From: Actinomyces israelii DSM 43320
GTDB lineage: Bacteria > Actinomycetota > Actinomycetes > Actinomycetales > Actinomycetaceae
Assembly (NCBI RefSeq): GCF_000711965.1
Contig: NZ_JONS01000010.1
Coordinates: 1-64,000 of the forward strand
Direction: 5' to 3'
DNA: 64,000 bases
The translations under genes were made by a program, and so were the position numbers. Shown in pieces: positions 15,763-24,447 of the stretch. A model generated the notes under the pieces. The model saw only the letters and a program-made list of their open reading frames with translations, had not been told where the DNA came from and did no database searches. Numbering within the stretch: the first letter of the stretch is position 1; every line of letters begins with the position of its first letter.

Positions 15763-17057
15763 CAATCGGCCTCCTGGTCCGCCGACTCTCCGGTGGAATC
15801 GGCCTCGGGTCTCGTCTCGGGCTGCGGACCGGCCCCTGGTCCGGCGGCGACGGAGCGGACGAGCGCCGCCAGGCGGGCGGCGGCGTCGCGCACCCCGGTG
15901 GAGGCGGCGGCCTCGGCGGCCTCGGCGCGGGCCTCGGCGTCGGCCAGCAGGTCGGTGAAGGACACGATGTCGTCGGCGGCCAGGTCGCCGTCGGGCACGA
16001 GGCGGCCCCCGCCGGCGGCGACGGTGTCGGCGGCATTGAGCCTCTGCTCGCCGTTGCCGATGGGCAGCGGCACGTAGAGGGCGGGCAGGCCCAGGGCGGT
16101 CAGCTCGGCCACGGTGCCCGCGCCGGAGCGGCAGATGACGCCGTCGGCGCACGCGTAGGCCTGCTCCATGGCGGACAGGTAGTCCAGCACGTGGTAGCGG
16201 TCGGTCAGGTCGGGGGCGCACTCGCCCTCGGCGGCGGCCCGCTCCAGGGCGGCGCGCACGGGCGCGTCCTTGTCGCGCCCCGTCAGGTGGAGGATCTGGA
16301 GGTCGGCGGGCAGGCGCGCCAGGGAGGAGGCGATGACCTCGTTGAGGTGCTGGGCGCCCAGGGAGCCGCCGGTGATGAGAAGGGTCGGGGCCAGGGGATC
16401 CAGGCCCAGGGCGGCCGCGCCCCGGCTGCGGGCGCGCGCGGCCCCCTCGGCGTCGGCCCGTTCGGCCACCAGGGCTCCGATGGCGGGCCGTAGGGGCAGG
16501 CCGGTGACCTCGGTGCGCCCCTTGGAGGCCTTCAGGCGGGTCGAGGCGAAGGTCAGGGCCACCGCCGCCGCCCAGCCGGCGCCCAGGCGGTTGGCCAGGC
16601 CGGGCCGGGCGTTCTGCTCGTGGATGACCACGGGCACGCCCGCCTGCCGGGCGGCCAGGTAGGCGGGCGTCGACACGAAGCCCCCGAAGCCGACGACGAC
16701 CTGCGCACCCACGCGCCCGATGGCCTCCCCGGCGGCGGCCACGGCCTTCTGCAGCCGCCGCGGCAGCATGAACAGGTCCCCGGTGGGGCGGCGCGGCATC
16801 GGCACCCGGGGCACGTAGGCGAGCTCGTAGCCGGCCTCGGGCACGAGGCGGTCCTCCAGCCCCTCCCGGGTGCCCAGCACGAGGAGCTCGGCGCGCTCGT
16901 CCCCGCCGATCGCCGGGTCGCGCAGGGCGGCGGCCGTGGCCAGGAGCGGGTTGACGTGTCCGGCGGTGCCGCCGCCCGCGAGCAGCACGCGCAGCGGGCG
17001 GCGGGCCGCGGATGCGGGGGCGTCCTCGGGCGCACCGGTGAGATGGGTGTCAGGCAC
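15762..17057 (-). CDS. murG: UDP-GlcNAc:lipid I N-acetylglucosaminyltransferase MurG
   Basis: Transfers GlcNAc to lipid I to give lipid II on the inner face of the membrane. The 431 residues include the lipid I-binding glycine loop GGGTAGHVNPLLA (about 28-40). They also include HEQNARPGLAN and the second glycine-rich loop ITGGSLGAQHLNE. The UDP-GlcNAc pocket reads ICRSGAGTVAELTALGLPALYVPLPIGNGEQ (start ICRSGAGTV, end PIGNGEQ). It is longer than usual (about 360) because of N- and C-terminal extensions rich in Ala, Glu and Asp. Its start overlaps the ftsW stop by 8 bases. Confidence 0.96.
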   Translation of the reverse strand: MPDTHLTGAPEDAPASAARRPLRVLLAGGGTAGHVNPLLATAAALRDPAIGGDERAELLVLGTREGLEDRLVPEAGYELAYVPRVPMPRRPTGDLFMLPRRLQKAVAAAGEAIGRVGAQVVVGFGGFVSTPAYLAARQAGVPVVIHEQNARPGLANRLGAGWAAAVALTFASTRLKASKGRTEVTGLPLRPAIGALVAERADAEGAARARSRGAAALGLDPLAPTLLITGGSLGAQHLNEVIASSLARLPADLQILHLTGRDKDAPVRAALERAAAEGECAPDLTDRYHVLDYLSAMEQAYACADGVICRSGAGTVAELTALGLPALYVPLPIGNGEQRLNAADTVAAGGGRLVPDGDLAADDIVSFTDLLADAEARAEAAEAAASTGVRDAAARLAALVRSVAAGPGAGPQPETRPEADSTGESADQEAD

Positions 17058-18531
17058 GGTTCCTCCTGCGGGGGGCGATCACGGCAAGAGTACGGCGAAC
17101 GGCCGCTCCGCTGGCGCGCAGGGCCTCGGGCGCGCCGGGTTCGTTGCGGGCCAGGGCGAGCAGCACGCCTATGCCCATGAGCACCGAGACCAGGGCGGAG
17201 CCGCCCTTGGAGATCAGCGGCAGGGGCACGCCGAGCACGGGCAGCAGGCCGACCACGACGCTCATGTTGATCAGGGCCTGCCCGACGATCCAGGCCATGA
17301 GGCCGCCGGTGACCACCGAGACGTACAGGGAGCGGGAGCGCCTGATAATGCGCGCGCAGCACCAGCCGATGACGGCGAACAGGGCGATGACGATGAGCGT
17401 GCCGATCAGGCCGAACTCCTCGCCCAGGACGGCGAAGATGTAGTCGGAGTCGGCCTGGGTGAGATAGCCCCACTTCTGGCGCGACGAGCCCGGGCCCACG
17501 CCCCACAGGTTCCCGGTGCCCAGCGCCCAGCGCCCATGCTTGGGCTGGTAGCCGACGTCGTACATGTCTCCGTCGTCGGGGCGCCACCAGGCGAGGATGC
17601 GGGCGCGGCGGTTGGACGAGAGCGCGGACAGCAGCGCGAAGGCGCCCAGCCCGAGGCCGCCGAGCCCCACGAACCAGCGCCGGCCCAGTCCTCCCATCCA
17701 CAGGGCCCCGGCCACCAGCAGCGCCAGCACGACGACCGTGCCCAGGTCCCCGCCGCCCAGGACGAGGACCACCGCCAGCGCCACCGGGGCGAAGATCCAT
17801 CCGGCCAGGCGCCCGAGCTTGCGCCACGTGTCGACCCCCGGCAGGAAGATGTCCTGACGGGTGGTGACCATGGCCCCCAGGTAGAGGCACAGGGCGAGCT
17901 TGATGAACTCCGAGGGCTGGATGGTGCCGATGCCGGGGACGCGCACCCAGTTGCAGTTGCCCCCCACGCAGCTGCCCACGCCCGGGGCGTAGACGAGGAC
18001 CTGTCCGAGGATGGCGAGGATCAGGGCGGGGACGGCGATCCGCTTCAGGAGGCGCACGGGGGCGTGGGCGACGGCGGTCATGCCCGCCAGGCCGACCACG
18101 GCGAAGATGAGGTACTTCGCGAACTCGGTGAACGCGTCCTGGCCCTGGGCCGCCACGGTCACCGACTGGACCGAGAAGACCATGACCAGGCCGAACAGGA
18201 GCAGGAAGAGAGTGGACAGCAGCAGGGCGTAGTAGGTCAGCGTGGCGGGCTCGCCCGGCCGGGGTCCGTCGCCGCCCATCACCCGGTGCCACCACTGCCG
18301 CGGCCCGCGGGGCGCCGGGGCCTCCGAGGTCCTCGGCGTCGTCGAGGCCTCGGGGCTCCCGGCGGACGGCTCAGCCGGCCTGCGGGCCGGCTTGCGGGCA
18401 GGCTCAGAGCGCTGGCGCGGGGTCGTCTCGGCCGAGGGCGGAGTCACCGGCCTGCGGGCGCGCCCGAGCCGCGCCACACCGGTGCGATGGGCTCTGCCGC
18501 GCGTGGACCGGCCGTGCGAGCGCGCCATCAT
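17050..18531 (-). CDS. ftsW: FtsW, SEDS-family septal peptidoglycan polymerase
   Basis: A SEDS glycosyltransferase that polymerises lipid II together with FtsI at the septum. The 493-residue protein has a basic, disordered cytoplasmic N-terminus of about 95 residues. About ten membrane segments follow, from LTYYALLLSTLFLLLFGLVMV onwards. SEDS hallmarks are PSEFIKLALCLYLGAM, the long extracytoplasmic loop with WRPDDGDMYDVGYQPKHGRWALGTGNLWG, and GVPLPLISKGGSALVSVLMGIG (start GVPLPLISKGGS). The catalytic Asp region is in the large loop. ATG at 18531 overlaps the murD stop (ATGA); a longer frame upstream is murD antisense-frame noise. Confidence 0.95.
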   Translation of the reverse strand: MMARSHGRSTRGRAHRTGVARLGRARRPVTPPSAETTPRQRSEPARKPARRPAEPSAGSPEASTTPRTSEAPAPRGPRQWWHRVMGGDGPRPGEPATLTYYALLLSTLFLLLFGLVMVFSVQSVTVAAQGQDAFTEFAKYLIFAVVGLAGMTAVAHAPVRLLKRIAVPALILAILGQVLVYAPGVGSCVGGNCNWVRVPGIGTIQPSEFIKLALCLYLGAMVTTRQDIFLPGVDTWRKLGRLAGWIFAPVALAVVLVLGGGDLGTVVVLALLVAGALWMGGLGRRWFVGLGGLGLGAFALLSALSSNRRARILAWWRPDDGDMYDVGYQPKHGRWALGTGNLWGVGPGSSRQKWGYLTQADSDYIFAVLGEEFGLIGTLIVIALFAVIGWCCARIIRRSRSLYVSVVTGGLMAWIVGQALINMSVVVGLLPVLGVPLPLISKGGSALVSVLMGIGVLLALARNEPGAPEALRASGAAVRRTLAVIAPRRRNRA

Positions 18532-20027
18532 GGCCTGTCCCCCGTCCGCCCGCCGCCGAGGAGGGCGCGCACCGAGGCCGCGAAGAGGTCGCCCCTGTGG
18601 GCGTAGGAGCTGAACTGGTCCCACGAGGCGCAGGCCGGGGCGAGCATGACGGTGTCCCCGGGGCGCGCCAGGGCGGCGGCCGCCGCGACGGCCCCGTCCA
18701 TGACTGAGGCGCTGTCGCCGTCGGCGACGCGGGTCACCGCCAGCCCGGGCGCCCGGGCGCGCAGGGCGGCCAGCACGTCGGCCTGGTCCTTGCCGATCAC
18801 GACGGCGCCGCGCAGGGCGGGGCGCACCGCGCGCACGAGGTCGTCGAAGGAGGCGCCCTTGGTGTCGCCCCCGACGATCCACACGCCGGTGCCCGCGGGC
18901 AGGGAGGTCAGGGCCGCGCTCGCGGAGTGGGGGTTGGTGGCCTTGGAGTCGTCGACCCAGGTGACGCCCCCGCCCTGGGCCACAGTGACGATGCGGTGGG
19001 CGCCGGGGGTGAAGGCGCGCAGGCCGCGGGCGACCGCGCCGGGGTCGCGGGCGACCGCCCAGTGGGCCAGGGCCAGGGCGGCAGCGGCCAGGGCGTCGGC
19101 GACCATGTGGGCGGGCAGGCGGCCCGCCTCCCCGCCCGGCGCCAGGTGCGCCAGGTCCTCCAAGGTGCCCAGCTCGCGTCCGTGGTGCGGGCGGTCAGTG
19201 CACCAGGCCCGGTCGACGAGCACGTCGTCGACCAGGCCGACCTGGCCCGCGTCCGGCGGTCCGGGCGAGAAGCTGACCCTCCAGCAGCCCTCGGCGACGT
19301 CGGCCTGCTCGACCATGGCCCGGGTCGCGGGATCGGCGGCGTTGTACACGGCCGCCTGCCGGGCGCGCGCATACACGCGGGCCTTGTCCGCCCTGTAGGC
19401 CTCCATGCCGCCGTGCCAGTCGAGGTGGTCGGGCGCGAGGTTGAGGCAGGCGGCGGCCAGCGGGCTGAGCGTGCGGGTGGTGTGGAGCTGGAAGCTCGAC
19501 AGCTCGACGGCCATGGCGTCGGCCCGGCCCTCAAGGACGGTGGTGATGGTGGGGGAGCCGATATTGCCCACGGCCGGGGCATCGAGCCCGGCCGCGGTCA
19601 GGATGGCGGCCAGCATGCCGACGGTGGTGGTCTTGCCGTCGGTCCCCGTCACGACGATCCACGGCACCTCGGGGCGGGTGGCCTGCTGGAAGCGCCAGGC
19701 GAGCTCGATCTCGCTCCACACCCGGATGCCGTCCCGGCGTGCGCGGGCGAGGACCGGACCGGTCGCCGGCACCCCCGGGGAGACGATGAGCAGGTCGGGG
19801 CGGGCCCGGTCCAGGGCGTCGGCCTGGGCGCGGTCGTCGCCGAGGGTGACCCGCTCGAGCGGCGCCGTCACGGCGTCGGCCGCGTCCCGGCGGGCGTCGA
19901 GCAGGTGGATGCGCGCGCCGAGGCCGGTCAGCGCCTCGATGACGGCGAGCCCGGTGCGGCCGGCGCCGACGACGCCGACACGCGCCCCGGCCAGGTCCTT
20001 AAGCGTGATGGCGTCGGCGGTGGTCAC
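18528..20027 (-). CDS. murD: UDP-N-acetylmuramoyl-L-alanine--D-glutamate ligase
   Basis: Adds D-Glu to UDP-MurNAc-L-Ala. The 499 residues show an N-terminal domain GAGRTGLAVIEAL (about 19-31). The P-loop is GTDGKTTTVGML (about 119-130). EL-SSFQL follows, then the catalytic segment NLAPDHLDWHGGMEAYRADKARVY. The C-terminal domain has VDDSKATNPHSASAALTSL and ends with APACASWDQFSSYAHRGDLF, the MurD signature. I used GTG 20027 (MTTADAITLKDL), since the longer frame upstream runs into mraY. No strong ribosome binding site is visible there, so the start may be a few codons off. Confidence 0.95.
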   Translation of the reverse strand: MTTADAITLKDLAGARVGVVGAGRTGLAVIEALTGLGARIHLLDARRDAADAVTAPLERVTLGDDRAQADALDRARPDLLIVSPGVPATGPVLARARRDGIRVWSEIELAWRFQQATRPEVPWIVVTGTDGKTTTVGMLAAILTAAGLDAPAVGNIGSPTITTVLEGRADAMAVELSSFQLHTTRTLSPLAAACLNLAPDHLDWHGGMEAYRADKARVYARARQAAVYNAADPATRAMVEQADVAEGCWRVSFSPGPPDAGQVGLVDDVLVDRAWCTDRPHHGRELGTLEDLAHLAPGGEAGRLPAHMVADALAAAALALAHWAVARDPGAVARGLRAFTPGAHRIVTVAQGGGVTWVDDSKATNPHSASAALTSLPAGTGVWIVGGDTKGASFDDLVRAVRPALRGAVVIGKDQADVLAALRARAPGLAVTRVADGDSASVMDGAVAAAAALARPGDTVMLAPACASWDQFSSYAHRGDLFAASVRALLGGGRTGDRP

Positions 20028-20092
20028 TGGCGGTCTCGATCCTGGGGTCGTGCGAAGCGGTTGTGAGGAAGACGGTGTGCGCGGCGCCCCGG

Positions 20093-21181
20093 TCACGACA
20101 CGAGGTACTCGGTGTAGAACAGGCCCAGCCCCACCACGACGCAGACCCCGGCGACGATCCAGAAGCGGATGACGACGTTGACCTCGGTCCATCCGCCGAG
20201 CTCGAAGTGGTGGTGGAGCGGCGCCATGCGGAAGACGCGCCTGCCCGTGGACTTGAAGGACGCCACCTGGATGACGTCGCTGAGCACCTCGGCCAGGAAG
20301 AGCCCGCCGAGGATGACGGCCAGGAACTCCGTGCGGCTCAGGATCGACAGGCCCGCCAGCGCCCCGCCCAGGGCCAGGGAGCCGGTGTCGCCCATGAAGA
20401 TCTTGGCCGGGGAGGCGTTCCACCACAGGAAGCCGAAGCAGGCGCCCATGAGGGCGGCGGCGATCATGGCCAGGTCGCGCGGGTCGCGGATCTGGTAGCA
20501 CAGCGTGGCCACGACGTCGGGATGGCCGTAGGCGCACGACTGGTTGGTCTGCCACACGCCGATGAGGGTGTAGGCGGCGAAGACCATGGCCGAGGAGCCG
20601 GCCGCGAGCCCGTCAAGGCCGTCGGTGAGGTTGACGGCGTTGGACCAGGCGGTGATGAGGAAGTTCGCCCACAGGACGAACAGGGCCAGGCCCGCCGCCG
20701 TCCCGGCGAAGGCCAGGTCCAGGTTCGTGTCGCGCGCGAAGGAGACGCGGGTGGAGGCGGGGGTCAGCCCGTAGCGGTCGGCGAAGCACAGGGCCACCAC
20801 GGCGAAGGTGATGCCGATGAGCGCCTGCCCCAGCATCTTCTGCCAGGCGCGCAGCCCCAGCGAGCGCTCCTTGGAGATCTTCTCGAAGTCGTCGAGGAAC
20901 CCGATCAGGCCCAGTCCCACGACGAGGAAGAGCAGCAGCACCCCGCTGGCGCGAGGGGGGCGCAGCTCGATGAGGTTGGCGACCGCGTACCCGAGCACGG
21001 TGGCCAGGATAATGACCAGGCCGCCCATGGTGGGGGTGCCGCGCTTGGTGAAGTGGCCCTGGGGGCCGTCCTCGCGGATGAACTGGCCGTACTGGCGCCG
21101 GTGGAGGAAGCGGATCAGCAAGGGGGTGCCGAGCAGCGTGACGAGCATGCCGACGGCGGCAGCGGCGAGGATCGCGGTCAT
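20093..21181 (-). CDS. mraY: phospho-MurNAc-pentapeptide translocase MraY
   Basis: An integral membrane enzyme that links UDP-MurNAc-pentapeptide to undecaprenyl phosphate, giving lipid I. The 362-residue protein has about ten membrane segments. Conserved cytoplasmic motifs are KRGTPTMGGL, GFLDDFEKISKERSLGLRAWQKM with the Asp pair, and NAVNLTDGLDGLAAG. Others are FMGDTGSLALGGALA and APLHHHFELGGW, the last carrying the HHH cluster. The length matches E. coli MraY (360). The start ATG overlaps or abuts the murF stop at 21181, so both are coupled. Confidence 0.97.
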   Translation of the reverse strand: MTAILAAAAVGMLVTLLGTPLLIRFLHRRQYGQFIREDGPQGHFTKRGTPTMGGLVIILATVLGYAVANLIELRPPRASGVLLLFLVVGLGLIGFLDDFEKISKERSLGLRAWQKMLGQALIGITFAVVALCFADRYGLTPASTRVSFARDTNLDLAFAGTAAGLALFVLWANFLITAWSNAVNLTDGLDGLAAGSSAMVFAAYTLIGVWQTNQSCAYGHPDVVATLCYQIRDPRDLAMIAAALMGACFGFLWWNASPAKIFMGDTGSLALGGALAGLSILSRTEFLAVILGGLFLAEVLSDVIQVASFKSTGRRVFRMAPLHHHFELGGWTEVNVVIRFWIVAGVCVVVGLGLFYTEYLVS

Positions 21182-22674
21182 CAGGCGTCCATCTCCTTGA
21201 GGCCTTCCTTGAGGCGGTCGGCGATGCGCCAGGCGCCGGAGTCGTGGGACCCCTTGACCAGAACGGCGTCCGCGTCGCGCAGCGGGCAGTCGGGTGAGTC
21301 GAGCAGGGCGAGTGCCGCGTCGGCGTCGGGCAGCTCCACGGTGGGCACGCCGTCGGCGGCGGCGGCGCGCGCGGCGGGAGCGGCGCCGCCGCCGACGGTG
21401 ATCAGCAGGGCCGCCCCCGCCCGGGCCGCGAGCTCGCCGGTGCGGGCGTGGTCCGCCGCCTCGGACGCCCCCAGCTCGAGCATCTCGGAGACGACGACGA
21501 CGCGGCGCCGGTCGGCGGCCAGGGCGGGCAGGGAGGCCAGCGAGGCCGTCATGGAGTCGATGTTGGCGTTGTAGGAGTCGTCGATCAGCAGGATGCCGCC
21601 GCCGTCGAAGGGGACCTCGCGCACGTCCATGCGGTGCGGGCTCTCGATGCGTGCGCTGCCAAGCGCCTCGGCGACGGCCCCGGCGGGCGCCCCGGCCGCG
21701 AGCGCGAGGCCCGCGGCGGCCAGCGCGTTGACGATGTTGTGGGCGCCGGGCAGCGCCAGGCGCACGCGGCGGGACCCGGTCAGGCCGGGGGCGTGCAGGT
21801 CGAAGGCCGCCCGGGCGTCGTCCCCCAGGCGCACGCCGGTGGCCCGCAGGTCGGCCGGGGCGCCCGTGGCCGAGAAGGTCAGGACGTCGGCCGGAGCGAG
21901 CCGGGCCATGGCCGCGGCCCGCGGGTCGTCGGCGTTGAGCACCGCGGTCCCGGTGGCCACCAGGCCGGAGACGATCTCGCTCTTGGCGGCCGCCACGCCG
22001 TCGATCGAGCCGAATCCCTCCAGGTGGGCGTGGCCGATCACGAGGACGGCGGCGGCGTCCGGCGGGGCGATCCGGGTGAGGTAGGCGATGTGCCCGGGGG
22101 CGGAGGCGCCCATCTCCAGCACGAGGTAGCGGGTGGACTCGTCGGTCTCCAGCACGGTCAGGGGCAGGCCGACCTCGTTGTTGAACGAGGCGACGGGAGC
22201 GACGGTGGGCCCCTGCGCGGCCAGGAGCTGGCGGGCCAGGTCCTTGGTGGTGGTCTTGCCCACCGAGCCGGTCACGGCCACGACCGTGAGCGCCTCGCCC
22301 CGCGCGGCGGCGCGCTCGCGCAGGTCCACCAGGTGGCCGCGGGCGAGCTCGCCGAGGGCCTCGACGGTGTCGGGGACGACCAGGAGCGGGAAGGCGTCCG
22401 GGTCGTGGCCCGCGGCGGCCAGGGAGGCGCGGGCGGCGCCGGGGTCGCTCACCAGGGCGGCCGCGCCCCCGGCCGAGGCGACCTGGCCGACGTGGGCGTG
22501 GCCGTCGGTTCGCTCACCGGCGATGGCCACGAACAGGGCGCCCGGGCCGGCCCTGCGCGAGTCGGTGACGACATCGGTGACCGTCCGGGCGGCGGCGCCG
22601 TCGTCGGCGCCGGCGAGACTGCCGGCGGGGGCGCCGGCGAGGGAGGCGATGCGGGGCAGGGGGCGGGGGATCAT
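21181..22674 (-). CDS. murF: UDP-MurNAc-tripeptide--D-alanyl-D-alanine ligase
   Basis: Adds the D-Ala-D-Ala dipeptide and completes the cytoplasmic pentapeptide. The 497 residues include TDVVTDSRRAGPGALFVA (N-terminal domain), the P-loop GSVGKTTTKDLARQL and FNNEVGLPLTVL. ILVLEMGASAPGHI is present as YLVLEMGASAPGHI, and the C-terminal domain has LIDDSYNANIDSM. These are typical MurF elements. The start ATG 22674 overlaps the murE stop (ATGA). A longer open frame that spans murE is not real. Confidence 0.96.
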   Translation of the reverse strand: MIPRPLPRIASLAGAPAGSLAGADDGAAARTVTDVVTDSRRAGPGALFVAIAGERTDGHAHVGQVASAGGAAALVSDPGAARASLAAAGHDPDAFPLLVVPDTVEALGELARGHLVDLRERAAARGEALTVVAVTGSVGKTTTKDLARQLLAAQGPTVAPVASFNNEVGLPLTVLETDESTRYLVLEMGASAPGHIAYLTRIAPPDAAAVLVIGHAHLEGFGSIDGVAAAKSEIVSGLVATGTAVLNADDPRAAAMARLAPADVLTFSATGAPADLRATGVRLGDDARAAFDLHAPGLTGSRRVRLALPGAHNIVNALAAAGLALAAGAPAGAVAEALGSARIESPHRMDVREVPFDGGGILLIDDSYNANIDSMTASLASLPALAADRRRVVVVSEMLELGASEAADHARTGELAARAGAALLITVGGGAAPAARAAAADGVPTVELPDADAALALLDSPDCPLRDADAVLVKGSHDSGAWRIADRLKEGLKEMDA

Positions 22675-24293
22675 GCGGGCGTCACCGGCCCCCACGTGGC
22701 CTCGGCGGCCGCGCGCATAACGGGCGCGTCGTTGTAGCGGATGAACTTCCCGGCGACCTCCTGGAAGGGCTCGTGGCCCTTGCCGGTGACGATGACGGTG
22801 TCCTCGGGCCCGCATATCTCGACGCCGCGGCGCACGGCGTCGCCGCGGCAGGTGGTGATCTCCTCGACGTCGGCCAGGTCGGGGCGCACCGAGCGCACGC
22901 CGGCCAGGACGGCGTCGCGGATCGACTGGGGGTCCTCGCTGCGGGGGTTCTCGTCGGTGACGACCAGGACGTCGGCCAGGCGGGCGGCGACCTCGCCGAG
23001 CATGGGCCGCTTGCCCCGGTCCCGGTCGCCGTCGGAGCCGAAGACGACGATGAGGCGGCCCGGGGTGATCTGGCGGACGGCCTTGAGGGCGAGCTCCAGG
23101 GCGTCGGGCGTGTGGGCGAAGTCCACGATGCACAGCCCGCGCACGCCGTCGCGGTGGGTGATGCGCTGCATGCGCCCGGGGATGTTGTGGGCCCTCGCCA
23201 GGGCGGCCACGGCGGTGTCGGCGGGGACGCCCGCGCGCATGGTCATCACCAGGGCCAGGGCGGCGTTCTGGACGTTGACCAGACCGGGCAGCGGGCAGGA
23301 TGCCTCGACGCGCTCGGAGTCCGGGCCGTGCAGGACGAAGGTGGTGGCGGAGTCGGTCATGGACACGGCGGCGTCGCTGACCCACCAGTCGGCGGGGGCC
23401 GCCTTCGATCCATCGGCGCCGTCGGCGGGGTAGGCCCGCAGGCGGTCCACGGGGATCAGGCCGGCCCCCTCGATGCGGTCGGCGAGCCGGCGCCCCCACT
23501 GGTCGTCGACGCAGACGACGCCGCGCCGGGCGTGCTCGGGGGTGAACAGCAGGGCCTTGGCGTCGAGATAGGCCTCCATGGTCTTGTGGAAGTCGAGGTG
23601 GTCGCGCTGCAGGTTGGTGAAGCCGGCGACGTCTACGACTGTGCCTCCCAGGCGGTGCAGGACGATCGCGTGGCTGGAGGCCTCCAGGCTGGCGGCCCCC
23701 ACGCCCTCCTCCACGGCCAGCGCCATCATGCGCTGGAGGACGGGGGCCTCCACGGTGGTGCGGGGGGACTCGATCGACAGGCCGCCCACGCGCAGCTCCA
23801 CCGTGCCCGCGACCATGCACCCGCCCAGGTGGGCCGTCAGGATCGCGTCGTTGAAGTAGGAGGTCGTGGTCTTGCCGTTGGTGCCCGTGACCGCGGTGAC
23901 CGTCAGGCGCTCGGCGGGGTGGTGGTAGACCTCGGCCGCCAGGGGGCCGGCGACGGCGCGCGGGTCGTCGGCGATCAGCACGGGCACCTGCGGGAGCGAG
24001 GCGCGGACCGCGGCCGCACCGGCCTCGTCGGTGAGCACCGCGACCGCGCCGGCCGCGACCGCCTCGGGGGCGAACTGCGCGCCGTGGTGGGTGAAGCCGG
24101 GCAGAGCGACGAATATCTCGCCGCGGGCGACGTCCGCGGAGTCGACGCTGACGCCGGTGACGGCCAGGCCGTCGGGCGCCTCCGCCCCGGAGGCGGGGCG
24201 CAGCGCGAAGCGCGTAGCGAGGTCCTTCACCGTAACCGGAGCGCTGTGGTGCGGACGCAGCGCGGCAGCCGACTCGTACGCGTGGTTGCTCAT
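22671..24293 (-). CDS. murE: UDP-MurNAc-L-alanyl-D-glutamate--diamino acid ligase MurE
   Basis: Adds the third, dibasic residue of the stem peptide. The 540-residue protein has an N-terminal UDP-binding domain (LAVTGVSVDSADVARGEIFVAL, start LAVTGVSVDS). The P-loop is GTNGKTTTSYF, and LEASSHAIVLHR and TNLQRDHLDFHKTMEAY follow. The C-terminal domain carries IVDFAHTPDALE. The diamino-acid pocket motif is ENPRSEDP, close to the DNPR form known from diaminopimelate-adding enzymes. Many Actinomyces are reported to contain lysine or ornithine at this position, so the substrate here is uncertain. GGAACC just upstream of the ATG is the likely ribosome binding site. Confidence 0.95.
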   Translation of the reverse strand: MSNHAYESAAALRPHHSAPVTVKDLATRFALRPASGAEAPDGLAVTGVSVDSADVARGEIFVALPGFTHHGAQFAPEAVAAGAVAVLTDEAGAAAVRASLPQVPVLIADDPRAVAGPLAAEVYHHPAERLTVTAVTGTNGKTTTSYFNDAILTAHLGGCMVAGTVELRVGGLSIESPRTTVEAPVLQRMMALAVEEGVGAASLEASSHAIVLHRLGGTVVDVAGFTNLQRDHLDFHKTMEAYLDAKALLFTPEHARRGVVCVDDQWGRRLADRIEGAGLIPVDRLRAYPADGADGSKAAPADWWVSDAAVSMTDSATTFVLHGPDSERVEASCPLPGLVNVQNAALALVMTMRAGVPADTAVAALARAHNIPGRMQRITHRDGVRGLCIVDFAHTPDALELALKAVRQITPGRLIVVFGSDGDRDRGKRPMLGEVAARLADVLVVTDENPRSEDPQSIRDAVLAGVRSVRPDLADVEEITTCRGDAVRRGVEICGPEDTVIVTGKGHEPFQEVAGKFIRYNDAPVMRAAAEATWGPVTPA

Positions 24294-24447
24294 GGTTCCT
24301 CAATCTATCGTGGCCGGAAGGTGACGGCTCGCGCCGCCGGAACGTGCAGGGGACCGCGCAGGTCGAAGGCTACGCCCTGGTCACGGCCCAGGTGACCGCC
24401 ACGGGGTGCGCTCCCCCACACCGAGCGGCCCGCGCGCCGGGGCTCGG

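Noticed and set aside
18531-18882. 5' extension of ftsW, and similar extensions of murC, murF, ribF and dinB
   Set aside because: The extra residues overlap upstream genes in other frames; the conserved starts have 4-base overlaps or good ribosome binding sites.
22773-24395. 540-codon plus-strand open frame across murE
   Set aside because: Antisense shadow of murE. No ribosome binding site or domain.
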